Below are positions 53,356-62,134 of a DNA stretch of 64,000 nt, in pieces. The notes below the pieces were generated by a model. That model ran no database searches, was not told the origin of the DNA, and was given only the letters and a program-made list of their open reading frames with translations. The DNA lies in contig UBZM01000004.1 in assembly GCA_900470095.1 (NCBI GenBank), forward strand, positions 32,794-96,793, in the 5' to 3' direction. The DNA is from Hyphomicrobiales bacterium (GTDB lineage: Bacteria > Pseudomonadota > Alphaproteobacteria > Rhizobiales > Beijerinckiaceae). Within the stretch, counting starts at the first letter, position 1; each line of letters opens with the position of its first letter. The position numbers and the translations under genes were made by a program.

Positions 53356-54297
53356 TCAGGCGGCGTTCGGTGAAGCGGCGTCGAGATTCAGCAATGTCGC
53401 CGCATGTCCGCCGATCATGGTCCTGATATCCTTCTCGCCGAACTGCAGGTCGAGCAGCCCACCGACGATCTCGCGGTAGCCATCGACCGGGCGTGGCGAA
53501 CCGAGCAGGCCGAGATCGGAGCACAGCAAGGTGCGCTCGACACCGGCGACCTCGATCAGATGAGCGAGGTCGGACATCTCGTATTTCTTCGAGCGCCCTT
53601 CGACGAACATGCAGATCGAGTGCTCCATATAGGCACCGAGCGAAACGAGCTGGCGGATGTCGGCATCCGTGCAGCCCACGATATAGGTCGGGTGATTGAC
53701 GATCATCTTGCGGACGCCGCGCGCACGCGCTTCCTCGAACACGAGGTGGAGTTCAGAGGCATGGAGGTGGCCGCCCGCGAGAACGATGTCCCCCTCGGCG
53801 ATCAGGTCGAGGATCTGCTTGACCGCGTCCGTCACCTCGCCGCTAGCATCGAGCGCGGTGAGCGGCAGCGCATCCAGCATCTTCCCTGCGGTCTTGGGGA
53901 AGGTCTTGACGGCGCCTGACGCCAGGACCGCGATATGGTTCGCGGCCGAGAGGGTCGGCAACCAGACGATCTTGCCGCCGATCTTGATGCAATGGTCGAC
54001 GGCATGCGGATTGAACCCGCCCGAGGCATTGTTCAGCGCCACGCCGGAAAACAGCTTCAGGCCATTGTTGGGGAAGAGCTTTTCCAGCATCACGGCATGC
54101 GAGGTGCCGAGGTAGAAATGGTCCTTGTAGACAAGGGCGCGGAACTTCGCCGAGGCAGCGTCGAGCATCGCCTCATGATGGTCGAGGATGCGCGGCATCG
54201 CGGCGGGGCCGCTGTGACAGTGCAGATCGACCGCACCGACGAGCAGATCCGCGACCTGCCGGGCACGGTCGATTTGGGGGGCCTTGTCCAGAAGCAT
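53356..54297 (-). CDS. DUF6282-like amidohydrolase-fold protein
   Basis: 313 aa. Seen: GAVDLHCHSGPAA near residue 22 (metal-binding HxH), LVYKDHFYLGTSH, AGGHLHASE, MIVNHPTYIVGC and LLCSDLGLLG, the metal-ligand order (HxH, H, H, D) of amidohydrolase-like TIM barrels. Known for related DUF6282 proteins: no characterised activity that I recall. Last gene of the three-gene minus operon (HpcH aldolase, cupin, this), implying hydrolysis or decarboxylation of an intermediate. Confidence 0.8.
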   Translation of the reverse strand: MLLDKAPQIDRARQVADLLVGAVDLHCHSGPAAMPRILDHHEAMLDAASAKFRALVYKDHFYLGTSHAVMLEKLFPNNGLKLFSGVALNNASGGFNPHAVDHCIKIGGKIVWLPTLSAANHIAVLASGAVKTFPKTAGKMLDALPLTALDASGEVTDAVKQILDLIAEGDIVLAGGHLHASELHLVFEEARARGVRKMIVNHPTYIVGCTDADIRQLVSLGAYMEHSICMFVEGRSKKYEMSDLAHLIEVAGVERTLLCSDLGLLGSPRPVDGYREIVGGLLDLQFGEKDIRTMIGGHAATLLNLDAASPNAA

Positions 54298-54307
54298 GCT
54301 GAAGTCC

Positions 54308-55222
54308 TCAGGGCGTTTCGCCAGGCATTGGATAATCTGCGGCGTTGATCACCCAACCGGGCTTTTCCGAGAAATCCATGCGTGGCGGGGAGAAGATGTC
54401 GATCATCTGATTGAGGCCGGGCAGCACCGACCGGGACGTGTGGATCGAGGGCGGCGGGATGACCGTCAGCGACGGAGCCGCCATCAACTCGTGCTCATCC
54501 TCGCGCCAGATCCTCATATCCGGCGTCCACGGCCAGCGGATATCGTGGATGTAGGCGCCGTCGATGACGAGCGAGCCCTGCTCGAAATCGTCATGGTGAT
54601 GCGGCGAGAGCTTGGTGACGTCGCGCAGCCCGAGCCGCGGATCGAGCATGTTCACCATCAGCGTCGTGCAGCGAAAAATCCGACCGAAGCGGCTCTCGCC
54701 CCCCTCACCTTCCAGGCTGTAGCGCCGCAGCTTCCAGCCACCGCGCGGTTCGGGCCAAGGCTCCAGGAGCGCAACATTGGCGTGCGCCTCGGCATAGGAC
54801 GAGGCATTGGAGCAGGCCGCCGCCAGATCGGCCGCAGCAGTGGAGAAGATCCGGATGACGCGGCCATCGCTGGCTGCCGTGACCTCGGAATCTCCGGGTG
54901 GTACGAACAGGATGGATGCGCCCGGCGCGGCGAGGCTCTCCCCGCGGGCAGAGAGGGACGCGCCCATGGCAGCGTCCGGCAGGATCACGCAATACTCGTC
55001 CGGCTGGCCGATGCGCGCCAGGCTCGCCCCTGCGCGCACCTCCGAATAAGCGACGATGAAATTCTGCCCGCGCGCGATCCAGGTGCGGGCATCGGGCCCG
55101 GCCTCCTGCGGCTCCTGCGCATAGAAGCGCGCATAATCCGCGCCGGCATAGGCCGAAACGGGAGCGGCCTTGGCGGGCGTCCCGGTCGCGAGTTTGGCGC
55201 GGGGGTCGGTGGGGTGGAACAT
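54308..55222 (-). CDS. Cupin-like protein of unknown function
   Basis: 304 aa from ATG 55222 with GGAGAG upstream; a frame from 55264 overlaps the aldolase. N-terminal cupin-like half (IVAYSEVRAGASLARIGQPDEYCVILPDA..) and a C-terminal half with LSPHHHDDFEQGSLVIDGAYIHDIRWPW and PPPSIHTSR, where a HHHDDFEQ...H set could bind a metal. Known family not recognised. It sits between an HpcH aldolase and an amidohydrolase-like protein with 10-16 bp gaps, so isomerase or dioxygenase in one pathway is plausible. Confidence 0.7.
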   Translation of the reverse strand: MFHPTDPRAKLATGTPAKAAPVSAYAGADYARFYAQEPQEAGPDARTWIARGQNFIVAYSEVRAGASLARIGQPDEYCVILPDAAMGASLSARGESLAAPGASILFVPPGDSEVTAASDGRVIRIFSTAAADLAAACSNASSYAEAHANVALLEPWPEPRGGWKLRRYSLEGEGGESRFGRIFRCTTLMVNMLDPRLGLRDVTKLSPHHHDDFEQGSLVIDGAYIHDIRWPWTPDMRIWREDEHELMAAPSLTVIPPPSIHTSRSVLPGLNQMIDIFSPPRMDFSEKPGWVINAADYPMPGETP

Positions 55223-55238
55223 CGAAAATCTCTCCAGT

Positions 55239-56039
55239 TCAGCCGACAGCAGCCTGCGAAGCACGGGTTTTCATCGCCGATATCTCGCTGAATGCGTGGC
55301 CGGCCGCCTTCCTCAGGAAGCCCTGGTCGGACGAGACGATGAAGGCGCTTGCACCGCGCTCGGCAAAATCGGCGGCCTCATCGGCGCCCTCGGTCATGAC
55401 GCAGACCGGCTTGTTCGCCCGTTTCGCCGCAGCGATGATCCTGTCCACCGCATCGCGGACGACAGGCGCGTCCCGTGTCGGCGCACCGAAAGCAACCGTG
55501 AGGTCGCCGCGGCCAATGAAGACGGCGTCGAGCCCATCGACGGCGAGGATCGCGTCGATCTCGTCGAGTGCGGCGGGATCCTCGATCATCGCGATGGCGG
55601 CCGTAGCGGCGTCGGCCGCATCGACATGGTTCCACATCTTCAAGCCGCCGTAACCGCCGGCCCGGGTCACGCCCGAAAAACCGCGCGCGCCGCCCCGATA
55701 GCGGCAGGCGGCTGCAAGGGTACGGGCCTGCGCGACACTCGAGACATGCGGCGCCAGGACGCCGACCGCGCCGCAATCCAGGACCGAGAGGATCGCGTCA
55801 TGCGAAAGCACCGGGACACGCACGACCCCGGCGACCCCGGCAGCCCGGGCCGCAAGAAGCGCCACATCGGTCGAGCCCCGGTCGAAGGGGGCATGCTCTT
55901 GGTCGATGACGACGAAGTCGAAGCCGACTGCGCCGAGGATCTCGATGGCGTGGCCGGTCGGTGTCTTGATGAAGCTGCCGATCAAGGACTCGCGATCGAG
56001 CAAGCGGCGCCGGAAGGAATTGTAGGGCGTGTTCTGCAT
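55239..56039 (-). CDS. HpcH/HpaI-family aldolase
   Basis: 266 aa. Seen: RESLIGSFIKTPTGHAIEILGAVGFDFVVIDQEHAPFD, the HpcH start, VRVPVLSHDAILSVLDCGAVGVLAPHV, MIEDPAALDEIDAI and DAVFIGRGDLTVAFG. Known: class II pyruvate aldolase cleaving 4-hydroxy-2-oxo acids to pyruvate and an aldehyde. First gene of the minus-strand operon, divergent from an Aap-type binding protein with two TTTC-N7-GAAA sites between. Confidence 0.92.
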   Translation of the reverse strand: MQNTPYNSFRRRLLDRESLIGSFIKTPTGHAIEILGAVGFDFVVIDQEHAPFDRGSTDVALLAARAAGVAGVVRVPVLSHDAILSVLDCGAVGVLAPHVSSVAQARTLAAACRYRGGARGFSGVTRAGGYGGLKMWNHVDAADAATAAIAMIEDPAALDEIDAILAVDGLDAVFIGRGDLTVAFGAPTRDAPVVRDAVDRIIAAAKRANKPVCVMTEGADEAADFAERGASAFIVSSDQGFLRKAAGHAFSEISAMKTRASQAAVG

Positions 56040-56117
56040 GGTCTCGGCACGGGATCGAGCGGCTGGGATGCGTCATCATCGCATCCGGGGGCCGCGCAGC
56101 ATGGCGATCTCCACGCG

Positions 56118-56132
56118 TTTCGCATTGTGAAA
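56118..56132. promoter_or_regulatory. IclR operator candidate TTTC-N7-GAAA (site B)
   Basis: TTTCGCATTGTGAAA flanked by CG on each side, in the 200-bp divergent region between the aldolase (start 56039) and binding-protein (start 56240) genes. Best match to the common pattern. Confidence 0.65.
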
Positions 56133-56153
56133 CGACCCACTTGGCGCCAATCG

Positions 56154-56168
56154 TTTCAAGCAATGAAA
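56154..56168. promoter_or_regulatory. IclR operator candidate TTTC-N7-GAAA (site C)
   Basis: TTTCAAGCAATGAAA, also flanked by CG on both sides, centred 36 bp from site B. The inner bases are less similar. Paired sites suggest cooperative binding. Confidence 0.5.
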
Positions 56169-56239
56169 CGAACGAAGAACCCCGTTGTGGCCGGCCGATG
56201 GATCGCCCACCACCAGAGACAAATGGGGAGGACCATCAT

Positions 56240-57250
56240 ATGCGCGCTCGTTTGACCACGGCCTTGGGCTTCACTCTGGCACTGGCGGTTTCCGCCCAGG
56301 CCGGCACACTCGAAAAGGTCCGCGAGCGCGGTCAGCTGCTCTGCGGCGTCAGCCCGGGTGTGGCGGGCTTCTCCGTCCCGGACGAGGCCGGTCGCTGGAC
56401 TGGATTCGATGTCGACCTGTGCCGGGCCGTCGCCGCCGCCACATTGGGCGACGCGAGCAAGGTCAAGTTCGTCCCCCTCAGCCCGAAGGACAGGTTCGTC
56501 TCGCTGCAGAGCGGTGAAATCGACGTGCTCTCGCGCCAGGCGACCTGGACGCTCTCGCGCGACACCCAGCTCGGCCTGCGCTTCGCCGGAATCAACTACT
56601 ATGACGGCCAGGGCTTCATGATCCGCAAGTCGCTCAACGCGGGCTCCGCCAAGGAGCTTGGCGGAGCATCGGTCTGCGTGCCGACCGGTACGACCACGGA
56701 ACTGAACATCGCCGACTTCTTTCGCGCCAACGGGATGAAATACGAGTCCGTCAGCTTCGAATCCGGCGATCAGGCTGCCAAGGCCTTCGAGTCCGGACGC
56801 TGCGACGTCTTCAGCAACGACGTCTCGGCGCTCTCTGCCTACAGGCTTAAGCTGGTCAACCCGGCAGAATTCGTGATCCTGCCCGAACTGATCTCGAAGG
56901 AGCCGCTCGGGCCTGTCGTGCGGCAGGGCGACGAGGCCTGGAACAGCATCGTCCGCTGGTCCTATTTTGCGATGGTAGCTGCGGAAGAACTCGGCGTCAG
57001 CTCGGCCAATGCCGACCAGCTCGCCGCCTCCGGCTCTCCCGAGGTGCGCCGCCTGCTGGGCAGCGAGGGCAAGTTCGGCGAACCAATGGGCTTGAAGAAC
57101 GACTGGGCGATGCAGATCGTCAAGCAGGTCGGCAATTACGGCGAATCCCACGACCGCAATGTCGGCGCAGGCTCGCGGCTCGGGATCGCGCGCGGGCTGA
57201 ATAATCTCTGGAGCAAGGGCGGCCTGCAATATTCGCCGCCGGTACGCTGA
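56240..57250 (+). CDS. Aap-type amino acid ABC transporter substrate-binding protein
   Basis: 336 aa from ATG 56240 after GGGGAGGA, which follows sites B and C. Signal peptide (LTTALGFTLALAVSAQA). Mature: TLEKVRERGQLLCGVSPGVAGFSVPDEAGRWTGFDVDLCRAVAAATLGD.., KDRFVSLQSGEIDVLSRQATWTLSRD, the AapJ/BztA pattern; usual length ~340. The ATPase of the same transporter type lies 6 kb away on the other strand (63180-63956). Confidence 0.92.
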   Translation: MRARLTTALGFTLALAVSAQAGTLEKVRERGQLLCGVSPGVAGFSVPDEAGRWTGFDVDLCRAVAAATLGDASKVKFVPLSPKDRFVSLQSGEIDVLSRQATWTLSRDTQLGLRFAGINYYDGQGFMIRKSLNAGSAKELGGASVCVPTGTTTELNIADFFRANGMKYESVSFESGDQAAKAFESGRCDVFSNDVSALSAYRLKLVNPAEFVILPELISKEPLGPVVRQGDEAWNSIVRWSYFAMVAAEELGVSSANADQLAASGSPEVRRLLGSEGKFGEPMGLKNDWAMQIVKQVGNYGESHDRNVGAGSRLGIARGLNNLWSKGGLQYSPPVR

Positions 57251-57285
57251 CAATCCGCGTTGCCGCGCCCATTACGGAGAAACCT

Positions 57286-58383
57286 GTGTCGAACCCCAGC
57301 GTCATCCCGGTTGCGCGTATCGCCCGTCTGCAGAACGTCCCGGCGCGGCGTACCCCCGCGCCCACGGAGGGCGCACCGCCGCCGGTCAGCCTGCATCTCA
57401 ACGAGTCCTCGGAGCCGCCCGCTCCGAGCGTCGTGGCGGCGATGTGCGCCGCCGCCGGCCAGGTGAACCGCTACCCCGATCATGACGGCGCCTCGCTGAT
57501 CGAAGCGCTGGCGTCCCGCCTTGCCGTACCCCCAGCACAGATCGTGCTGGGGGCCGGCTCGAACGAACTCCTCTTCGCCAGCGCCGAATTGGCCCTCGAC
57601 GCGGGCGACGAGGCAGTGGCACCTCATCCGGGCTTTCCTGCCTATGCCAAGGGCGCCGCGATGCGGGGCGCAAAGCTCGTCGCTGTTCCGAACCGGCGCG
57701 ATGGCCTCGTCGACATCGAGGGCACCCTGGGCGCCATCACCGACCGGACACGCCTCGTCTTCGTCGCCTCGCCGCATAACCCGACCGGCGGCATGCTCGA
57801 CGAGGCCGATGTCGAGCAACTCGTCGCCGCCGTCCCGGATCATGTCCTGCTGCATTTCGACGAGGCCTATTTCGAGTTCGGCCATCATGCCGGCGGGCCC
57901 GACGTGCTCGCCATCCTGCGCCGCCGCAGCGCCCCCTGGATCTCGACGCGCACGTTTTCGAAGGCATTCGGTCTTGCCGGCATCCGTATCGGATACGGCA
58001 TCGTCGGCTCACCGGCGCTGGCTGGCGAATATCGCAAGATCCGCACGAATTTCAGCGTCAACGCCGTGGCGTTGGCGGGAGCCAAAGCGGCTTTGAAGGA
58101 GCCCGGCTATCTCACCGACCTGCTCCGCAGGACCGCTGACAGCCGCGACTGGCTGGCGGACCAGTTGAAGGATCTTGGCTTCGTTGCCTTGCCCAGCGCG
58201 GCGAATTTCCTGGCGGTCCTCACGCCCGCACCGGCCGCCGAATTCTTCTCAGGCCTGAAGGCGGCAAATATCCATGTCATGATGTTCGATGTCCCCGGCA
58301 CACAGGGCGCCCTGCGCATCTCGATCGGAGCCAGGGATGAGATGGCAGCCGTGGTCGATGTGCTGAGACGGGCCGCCGGCTGA
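57286..58383 (+). CDS. Class I/II aminotransferase, HisC-like
   Basis: 365 aa from GTG 57286 (ACGGAGAAA upstream). Seen: LHLNESSEPPAPSV, GAGSNELLFASAEL, ASPHNPTGGMLDE, DEAYFEF, and the PLP-lysine motif TRTFSKAFGLAGIRIGYG. Known: histidinol-phosphate aminotransferase family. Not in a histidine operon; downstream of an amino acid binding protein, so a catabolic role in deaminating the imported compound is more likely. Confidence 0.88.
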   Translation: MSNPSVIPVARIARLQNVPARRTPAPTEGAPPPVSLHLNESSEPPAPSVVAAMCAAAGQVNRYPDHDGASLIEALASRLAVPPAQIVLGAGSNELLFASAELALDAGDEAVAPHPGFPAYAKGAAMRGAKLVAVPNRRDGLVDIEGTLGAITDRTRLVFVASPHNPTGGMLDEADVEQLVAAVPDHVLLHFDEAYFEFGHHAGGPDVLAILRRRSAPWISTRTFSKAFGLAGIRIGYGIVGSPALAGEYRKIRTNFSVNAVALAGAKAALKEPGYLTDLLRRTADSRDWLADQLKDLGFVALPSAANFLAVLTPAPAAEFFSGLKAANIHVMMFDVPGTQGALRISIGARDEMAAVVDVLRRAAG

Positions 58384-58525
58384 CGGGACGCGGCTGCTTC
58401 ATCATCCTTGGCAGCGTCCAACAGGCGCCGCTTCGTGCCCACAGTTCCCGGGGAACACCGCGTCAGATGCGCGCCCGGCGACGCCATCGAGCGGACTTAT
58501 CACGGCAGGCCGTCTCGCCGCTGCC

Positions 58526-59356
58526 TCACGCCATCGGCAGCGACAACAGCTCCCGCGCCTCTGCGACCGACGCGACGTGGCGGTCATAGCTGCCGGCTAT
58601 CTCGGCGATGCGCTTGACAAGAGCGGCATTGGACGGCGCGAGCGTGTCGCGGTCGAGGCGGACATTGTCCTCCAGCCCGGTGCGGCAATGACCGCCGAGC
58701 TCGAGCGACCAGCGGTTCAGCGTGATCTGATCGCGCCCTATACCGGCCCCCGTCCAGGTCGCGTCGGGTGCCAGCCGCTTCAAGGTCGCGATGTAGAACT
58801 CGAACGCAGCGCGATCGACTGGCATCGCGTTCTTCACGCCCATCACGAACTGGACATGCAGGGGCCCCTTGATCGCGCCCGCGATGCCCATCTCGGCAGC
58901 CTTGAAGATCATAGAGAGATCGAAGGCTTCGATCTCCGGTTTGACGCCGTGGACCAGCATCTCCGCCGCCAGCCAGTCGACGAGATCAGGGCTGTTCTCA
59001 TAGACCCGTGTCGGAAAATTGCATGAGCCGGTCGAGAGCGAGCACATGTCCGGCTTGAGCGGAATCATGCCTCCGCGCTCCCTGCCCGCCCCCGAGCGCC
59101 CGCCGGTGGAGAGCTGCACGATGATGCCCGGGCAATGCTTGCGCAGCCCCTCGAGCAGGCGGCCAAAACGCTCGGGGTCGGAGGTTGGCGTGCCCTCGTC
59201 GGTGCGGACATGGCAATGCGCCAGCGTCGCGCCTGCCTCAAAAGCCTCCTGCGTCGACTCGACCTGCTCGGCAATCGTGATCGGAACGGCGGGATTGTCG
59301 CGCTTGGTCGGCAGTGAGCCGGTGATCGCGACAGTGATGATGCAGGGTGTGGTCAT
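58526..59356 (-). CDS. BKACE-family beta-keto acid cleavage enzyme
   Basis: 276 aa from ATG 59356. Zn ligands HCHVR (His46/His48 region) and ELGGHCRTGLEDN with the Glu/His/Arg pocket, plus VQLSTGGRSG, all DUF849 features. Known: BKACE enzymes condense a beta-keto acid with acetyl-CoA, giving acetoacetate and a CoA ester (Kce acts on 3-keto-5-aminohexanoate). Side-chain specificity varies, so the substrate is unknown. Last gene of the minus operon, 10 bp after the QuiC-like gene. Confidence 0.9.
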   Translation of the reverse strand: MTTPCIITVAITGSLPTKRDNPAVPITIAEQVESTQEAFEAGATLAHCHVRTDEGTPTSDPERFGRLLEGLRKHCPGIIVQLSTGGRSGAGRERGGMIPLKPDMCSLSTGSCNFPTRVYENSPDLVDWLAAEMLVHGVKPEIEAFDLSMIFKAAEMGIAGAIKGPLHVQFVMGVKNAMPVDRAAFEFYIATLKRLAPDATWTGAGIGRDQITLNRWSLELGGHCRTGLEDNVRLDRDTLAPSNAALVKRIAEIAGSYDRHVASVAEARELLSLPMA

Positions 59357-59366
59357 GGCGGCGCCT

Positions 59367-61274
59367 TCATGCATGCGTGGGCGCGGGCACGGTGATCGGG
59401 CGGGACAGGCGCGCCTGCGCGGTCAGGCGGATGCCCGCATTGGCCGCGCCGTAGCCTCCATAGCCATTGCGCTGGACGATCTCGAAGAACAACCCGCCAT
59501 CGAGCGTCGCGGTATAGGCCTGCCAGAAATCACCGCCGGCATCGCGGTCGTAGAGAATGTTGAGTGCCTTCAGCGCATCGATCTCCTCGGGAGGCAAATC
59601 GGACCGCGCTTCGAGGTCATCGTAATAGTTCTCCGGGATCGGCAGCATGGCGACGCCATTGGCCACCAGCCGCGCGACGGTCGCCCGGATGTCATTCGTG
59701 GCGAAGGCGATATGTTGCACCCCGGAGCCGAAGAAATCGGTGATGAAGCGGGCCGACAGCGTCCGGTGACTTTGCGAACCGTTGAGAATGAGCCTCAGGC
59801 CATGGCCTGACGGGCCGTTCAATCCGCTCTCGATGACCTGGCTCTGCACGACGCCGCCGGGGTCGATCACCGCCTGGCTCGGCGTCTTCGTCGTCTTGAA
59901 CAGCGACGAGTAGAACAGCAGCCAGGTCAGCATTTCCTCATACTGCATGCTCTGCGAGATATGGTCGACCTCGACCAGTCCGGCGCCTGAGCCATCCGCG
60001 CCGGTGGGCTCGAAATCCACCTCCGACCAGCGCCCCAGGGCGGAAGACTGATCCAGGAAATAGAGCAGGCTGCCGCCAAGGCCGCGCACGGCCGGAATGT
60101 CGAGTTCGCCTGGCCCGACTGCGCCGGCATGAGGCACGTCGAGCAGAGCGCTCGCGCGCTCGGTGGCCGCACCGGCATCTGCGACCCGCAGCGCAATGGC
60201 GCAGACCGAGGTCCCATGCGTGATCTGGTAGCTATGGGCGAAACCGTCGATGTCGCTGTTGAGCACGATGCGGATATCGCCCTGGCTCCAGAGATCGACA
60301 TCCTTGGAGCGGTGGGCGCCGACACGGCTGAACCCGAGCGCACTCAGAAGGCGCTGGAAGCCCGGCCGCTCAGCCTCGGCAATGGCGAACTCGATAAACT
60401 CGACGGCCTCAACAGGCTCGGGCGCCGGCATTGCGACCGCGCCGGGCACCGGCCGGCCAAGTTCCCGGGCTGTCTCGTCGAGCAGCCAGAGCAGCGAACG
60501 ATGCCCGTCGAGCGCCACCGAGCGGGCAGAGCCGGCCCGGAACCGGTCATTGAAGATTTCGAGCGACAGGACGCCGTCATAGCCGGTCGACGCGAGCGCC
60601 CTCATGAAGGCAGCCAGATCGAGATCGCCCTGCCCCGGCAGGCAGCGCCAGTGGCGGCTCCAGGAGAGATGATCCATCTGCAGCTTGGGAGCATCCGCCA
60701 TCTGCACCATGAAGATCCGGTCGCGCGGGATGGTGCCGATGCTAGCGGGATCGAGCCCGCGCGAGAGGATGTGGAAGCTGTCGAGGATGATGCCGACATT
60801 GTCGCGGCCGGCCCGGCGCACGATCTCCCAGGCATCGCGATAGTCAAAGACATGACGTCCCCAGGCCAGCGCCTCATAGCCGACGCGCACCCCCCGTTTG
60901 GCGGCCCGCTCGCCAAGCTCGGCGAAATCGCCGGCGAGCCTGTCGATGCCGCTCAAGCCCTCGGGCGAGACACTCGAGCAGACGAAGAGCAGGTCGGTCC
61001 CAAGCTCCTGCAGGAGGTCGAATTTCCGTTCCGCCCTGTCGAATGTCCGCACCCGCCGCGCATCGGGCATCCCCTCGAAATCGCGAAACGGCTGGCAGGT
61101 CACGATCGCGAGCCCGAGATCGCTGCAGATCCGTCGCACCTCTGCCGGCGAGCCCGGGAAGGCGATCAGGTCGTTCTCAAAGATCTCGACGGCACGAAAG
61201 CCGGCAGCCGCAATGGCCTCGAGCTTCTCCTGAAGCGTACCGGAGACGCAGACGGTGGCGATGGAAGGGATCAT
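59367..61274 (-). CDS. quiC: 3-dehydroshikimate dehydratase, QuiC1-type fusion (TIM barrel + HPPD-like domain)
   Basis: 635 aa, the full length of the two-domain QuiC1 proteins. Residues 1-280: sugar-phosphate isomerase-like barrel with metal ligands Glu134, Asp165, His168, Gln191, Glu239 (YEALAWGR, GIILDSFHIL, VQMADA, SLEIFND). C-terminal ~300: VOC pair like 4-hydroxyphenylpyruvate dioxygenase with VDHISQSMQYEEMLTW, GVQHIAFATND and FFEIVQRNGYGGYG. Known: 3-dehydroshikimate to protocatechuate. It overlaps the dehydrogenase gene by 4 bp. Confidence 0.9.
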   Translation of the reverse strand: MIPSIATVCVSGTLQEKLEAIAAAGFRAVEIFENDLIAFPGSPAEVRRICSDLGLAIVTCQPFRDFEGMPDARRVRTFDRAERKFDLLQELGTDLLFVCSSVSPEGLSGIDRLAGDFAELGERAAKRGVRVGYEALAWGRHVFDYRDAWEIVRRAGRDNVGIILDSFHILSRGLDPASIGTIPRDRIFMVQMADAPKLQMDHLSWSRHWRCLPGQGDLDLAAFMRALASTGYDGVLSLEIFNDRFRAGSARSVALDGHRSLLWLLDETARELGRPVPGAVAMPAPEPVEAVEFIEFAIAEAERPGFQRLLSALGFSRVGAHRSKDVDLWSQGDIRIVLNSDIDGFAHSYQITHGTSVCAIALRVADAGAATERASALLDVPHAGAVGPGELDIPAVRGLGGSLLYFLDQSSALGRWSEVDFEPTGADGSGAGLVEVDHISQSMQYEEMLTWLLFYSSLFKTTKTPSQAVIDPGGVVQSQVIESGLNGPSGHGLRLILNGSQSHRTLSARFITDFFGSGVQHIAFATNDIRATVARLVANGVAMLPIPENYYDDLEARSDLPPEEIDALKALNILYDRDAGGDFWQAYTATLDGGLFFEIVQRNGYGGYGAANAGIRLTAQARLSRPITVPAPTHA

Positions 61275-62119
61275 GAGCGCGTCTCCTCATAGCCGAGTTG
61301 TGCGACCGCGCGGAGATCCTCCGATGTCGTGGTGGGGAGTCCGAAGAACTCGAGATAGGCCGGGATCTGTTCGAACAGCATGTCGACACCGATCTGGAAT
61401 GCGCAGCCGCGGGCGCGAACGGCGGCCAGGAAGGGAGTGATCTCCTGCTTCATCACCACCTCCCCGACAAAGGCCGAAGGCGCGATGCGCGCAACATCCA
61501 TCGGCAATGGATCACCGGCCCTCATGCCAAGCGGCGTCGCATTGACCAGGATCTCGAACCCGGCCGGATCGTTCGAGCCGACAGTGACGACCAGCTGCGG
61601 ATAGTGCTTGCGAAGCCTGTCAGCGAGGTCGTTCGCCAGAGGCGCATGGGTGTCGAACAGGCCGAGTGCCGCGACGCCTGCCTTGGCGAGCGAAGCCGCG
61701 ATTGCCGAGCCGACGCCGCCGGCACCGACGACGAGCGCACGCGCCCCCTCGAGCACACGGCCCTTGCCCCGTACGCCTCGCACGAAGCCTTCGCCATCGA
61801 ACATGTCACCGACAAGCCGGCCGTCGGCACTCAGCCTGACTGCATTGCAGGCTCCGGCAATCGCGGCCGTGGTCTGCACCTCGTCGACCAGCGCGGTCGT
61901 CGTCACCTTGTGCGGCATGGTGATAAGGGCGCCGTGAGCGTTGGAGAGCCTGAAGAAGAGCCTGAGGAAAGCCGGATAGTCATCCGCCTTGCAGCCCATC
62001 GGCACCACGACGGCGTCGATCCCTTCTCGCTCGAAATACGGATTGTAGATCATCGGCGCCTTGAAGCTCTCGGTCGGATAGCCGAGATGGGCGATGAGTT
62101 TCGTCGTGCCGCGGATCAT
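61271..62119 (-). CDS. Shikimate/quinate dehydrogenase-like protein (AroE family, atypical)
   Basis: 282 aa. Catalytic Lys71 (TMPHKV), Asn92 (CNAV) and Asp108 (FDGEGF) are present, as is the NAD(P) loop VGAGGVGSAIAASL. In place of the carboxylate-binding serines of the usual GNPxxHSxSP stretch it has GYPTESFKAP (Phe19 and Ala21). So it is an AroE-like paralogue probably acting on a relative of shikimate or quinate, not the biosynthetic enzyme. Its gene overlaps the QuiC-like gene, which supports a catabolic role. Confidence 0.85.
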   Translation of the reverse strand: MIRGTTKLIAHLGYPTESFKAPMIYNPYFEREGIDAVVVPMGCKADDYPAFLRLFFRLSNAHGALITMPHKVTTTALVDEVQTTAAIAGACNAVRLSADGRLVGDMFDGEGFVRGVRGKGRVLEGARALVVGAGGVGSAIAASLAKAGVAALGLFDTHAPLANDLADRLRKHYPQLVVTVGSNDPAGFEILVNATPLGMRAGDPLPMDVARIAPSAFVGEVVMKQEITPFLAAVRARGCAFQIGVDMLFEQIPAYLEFFGLPTTTSEDLRAVAQLGYEETRS

Positions 62120-62134
62120 GACGAACTGGCTTTC

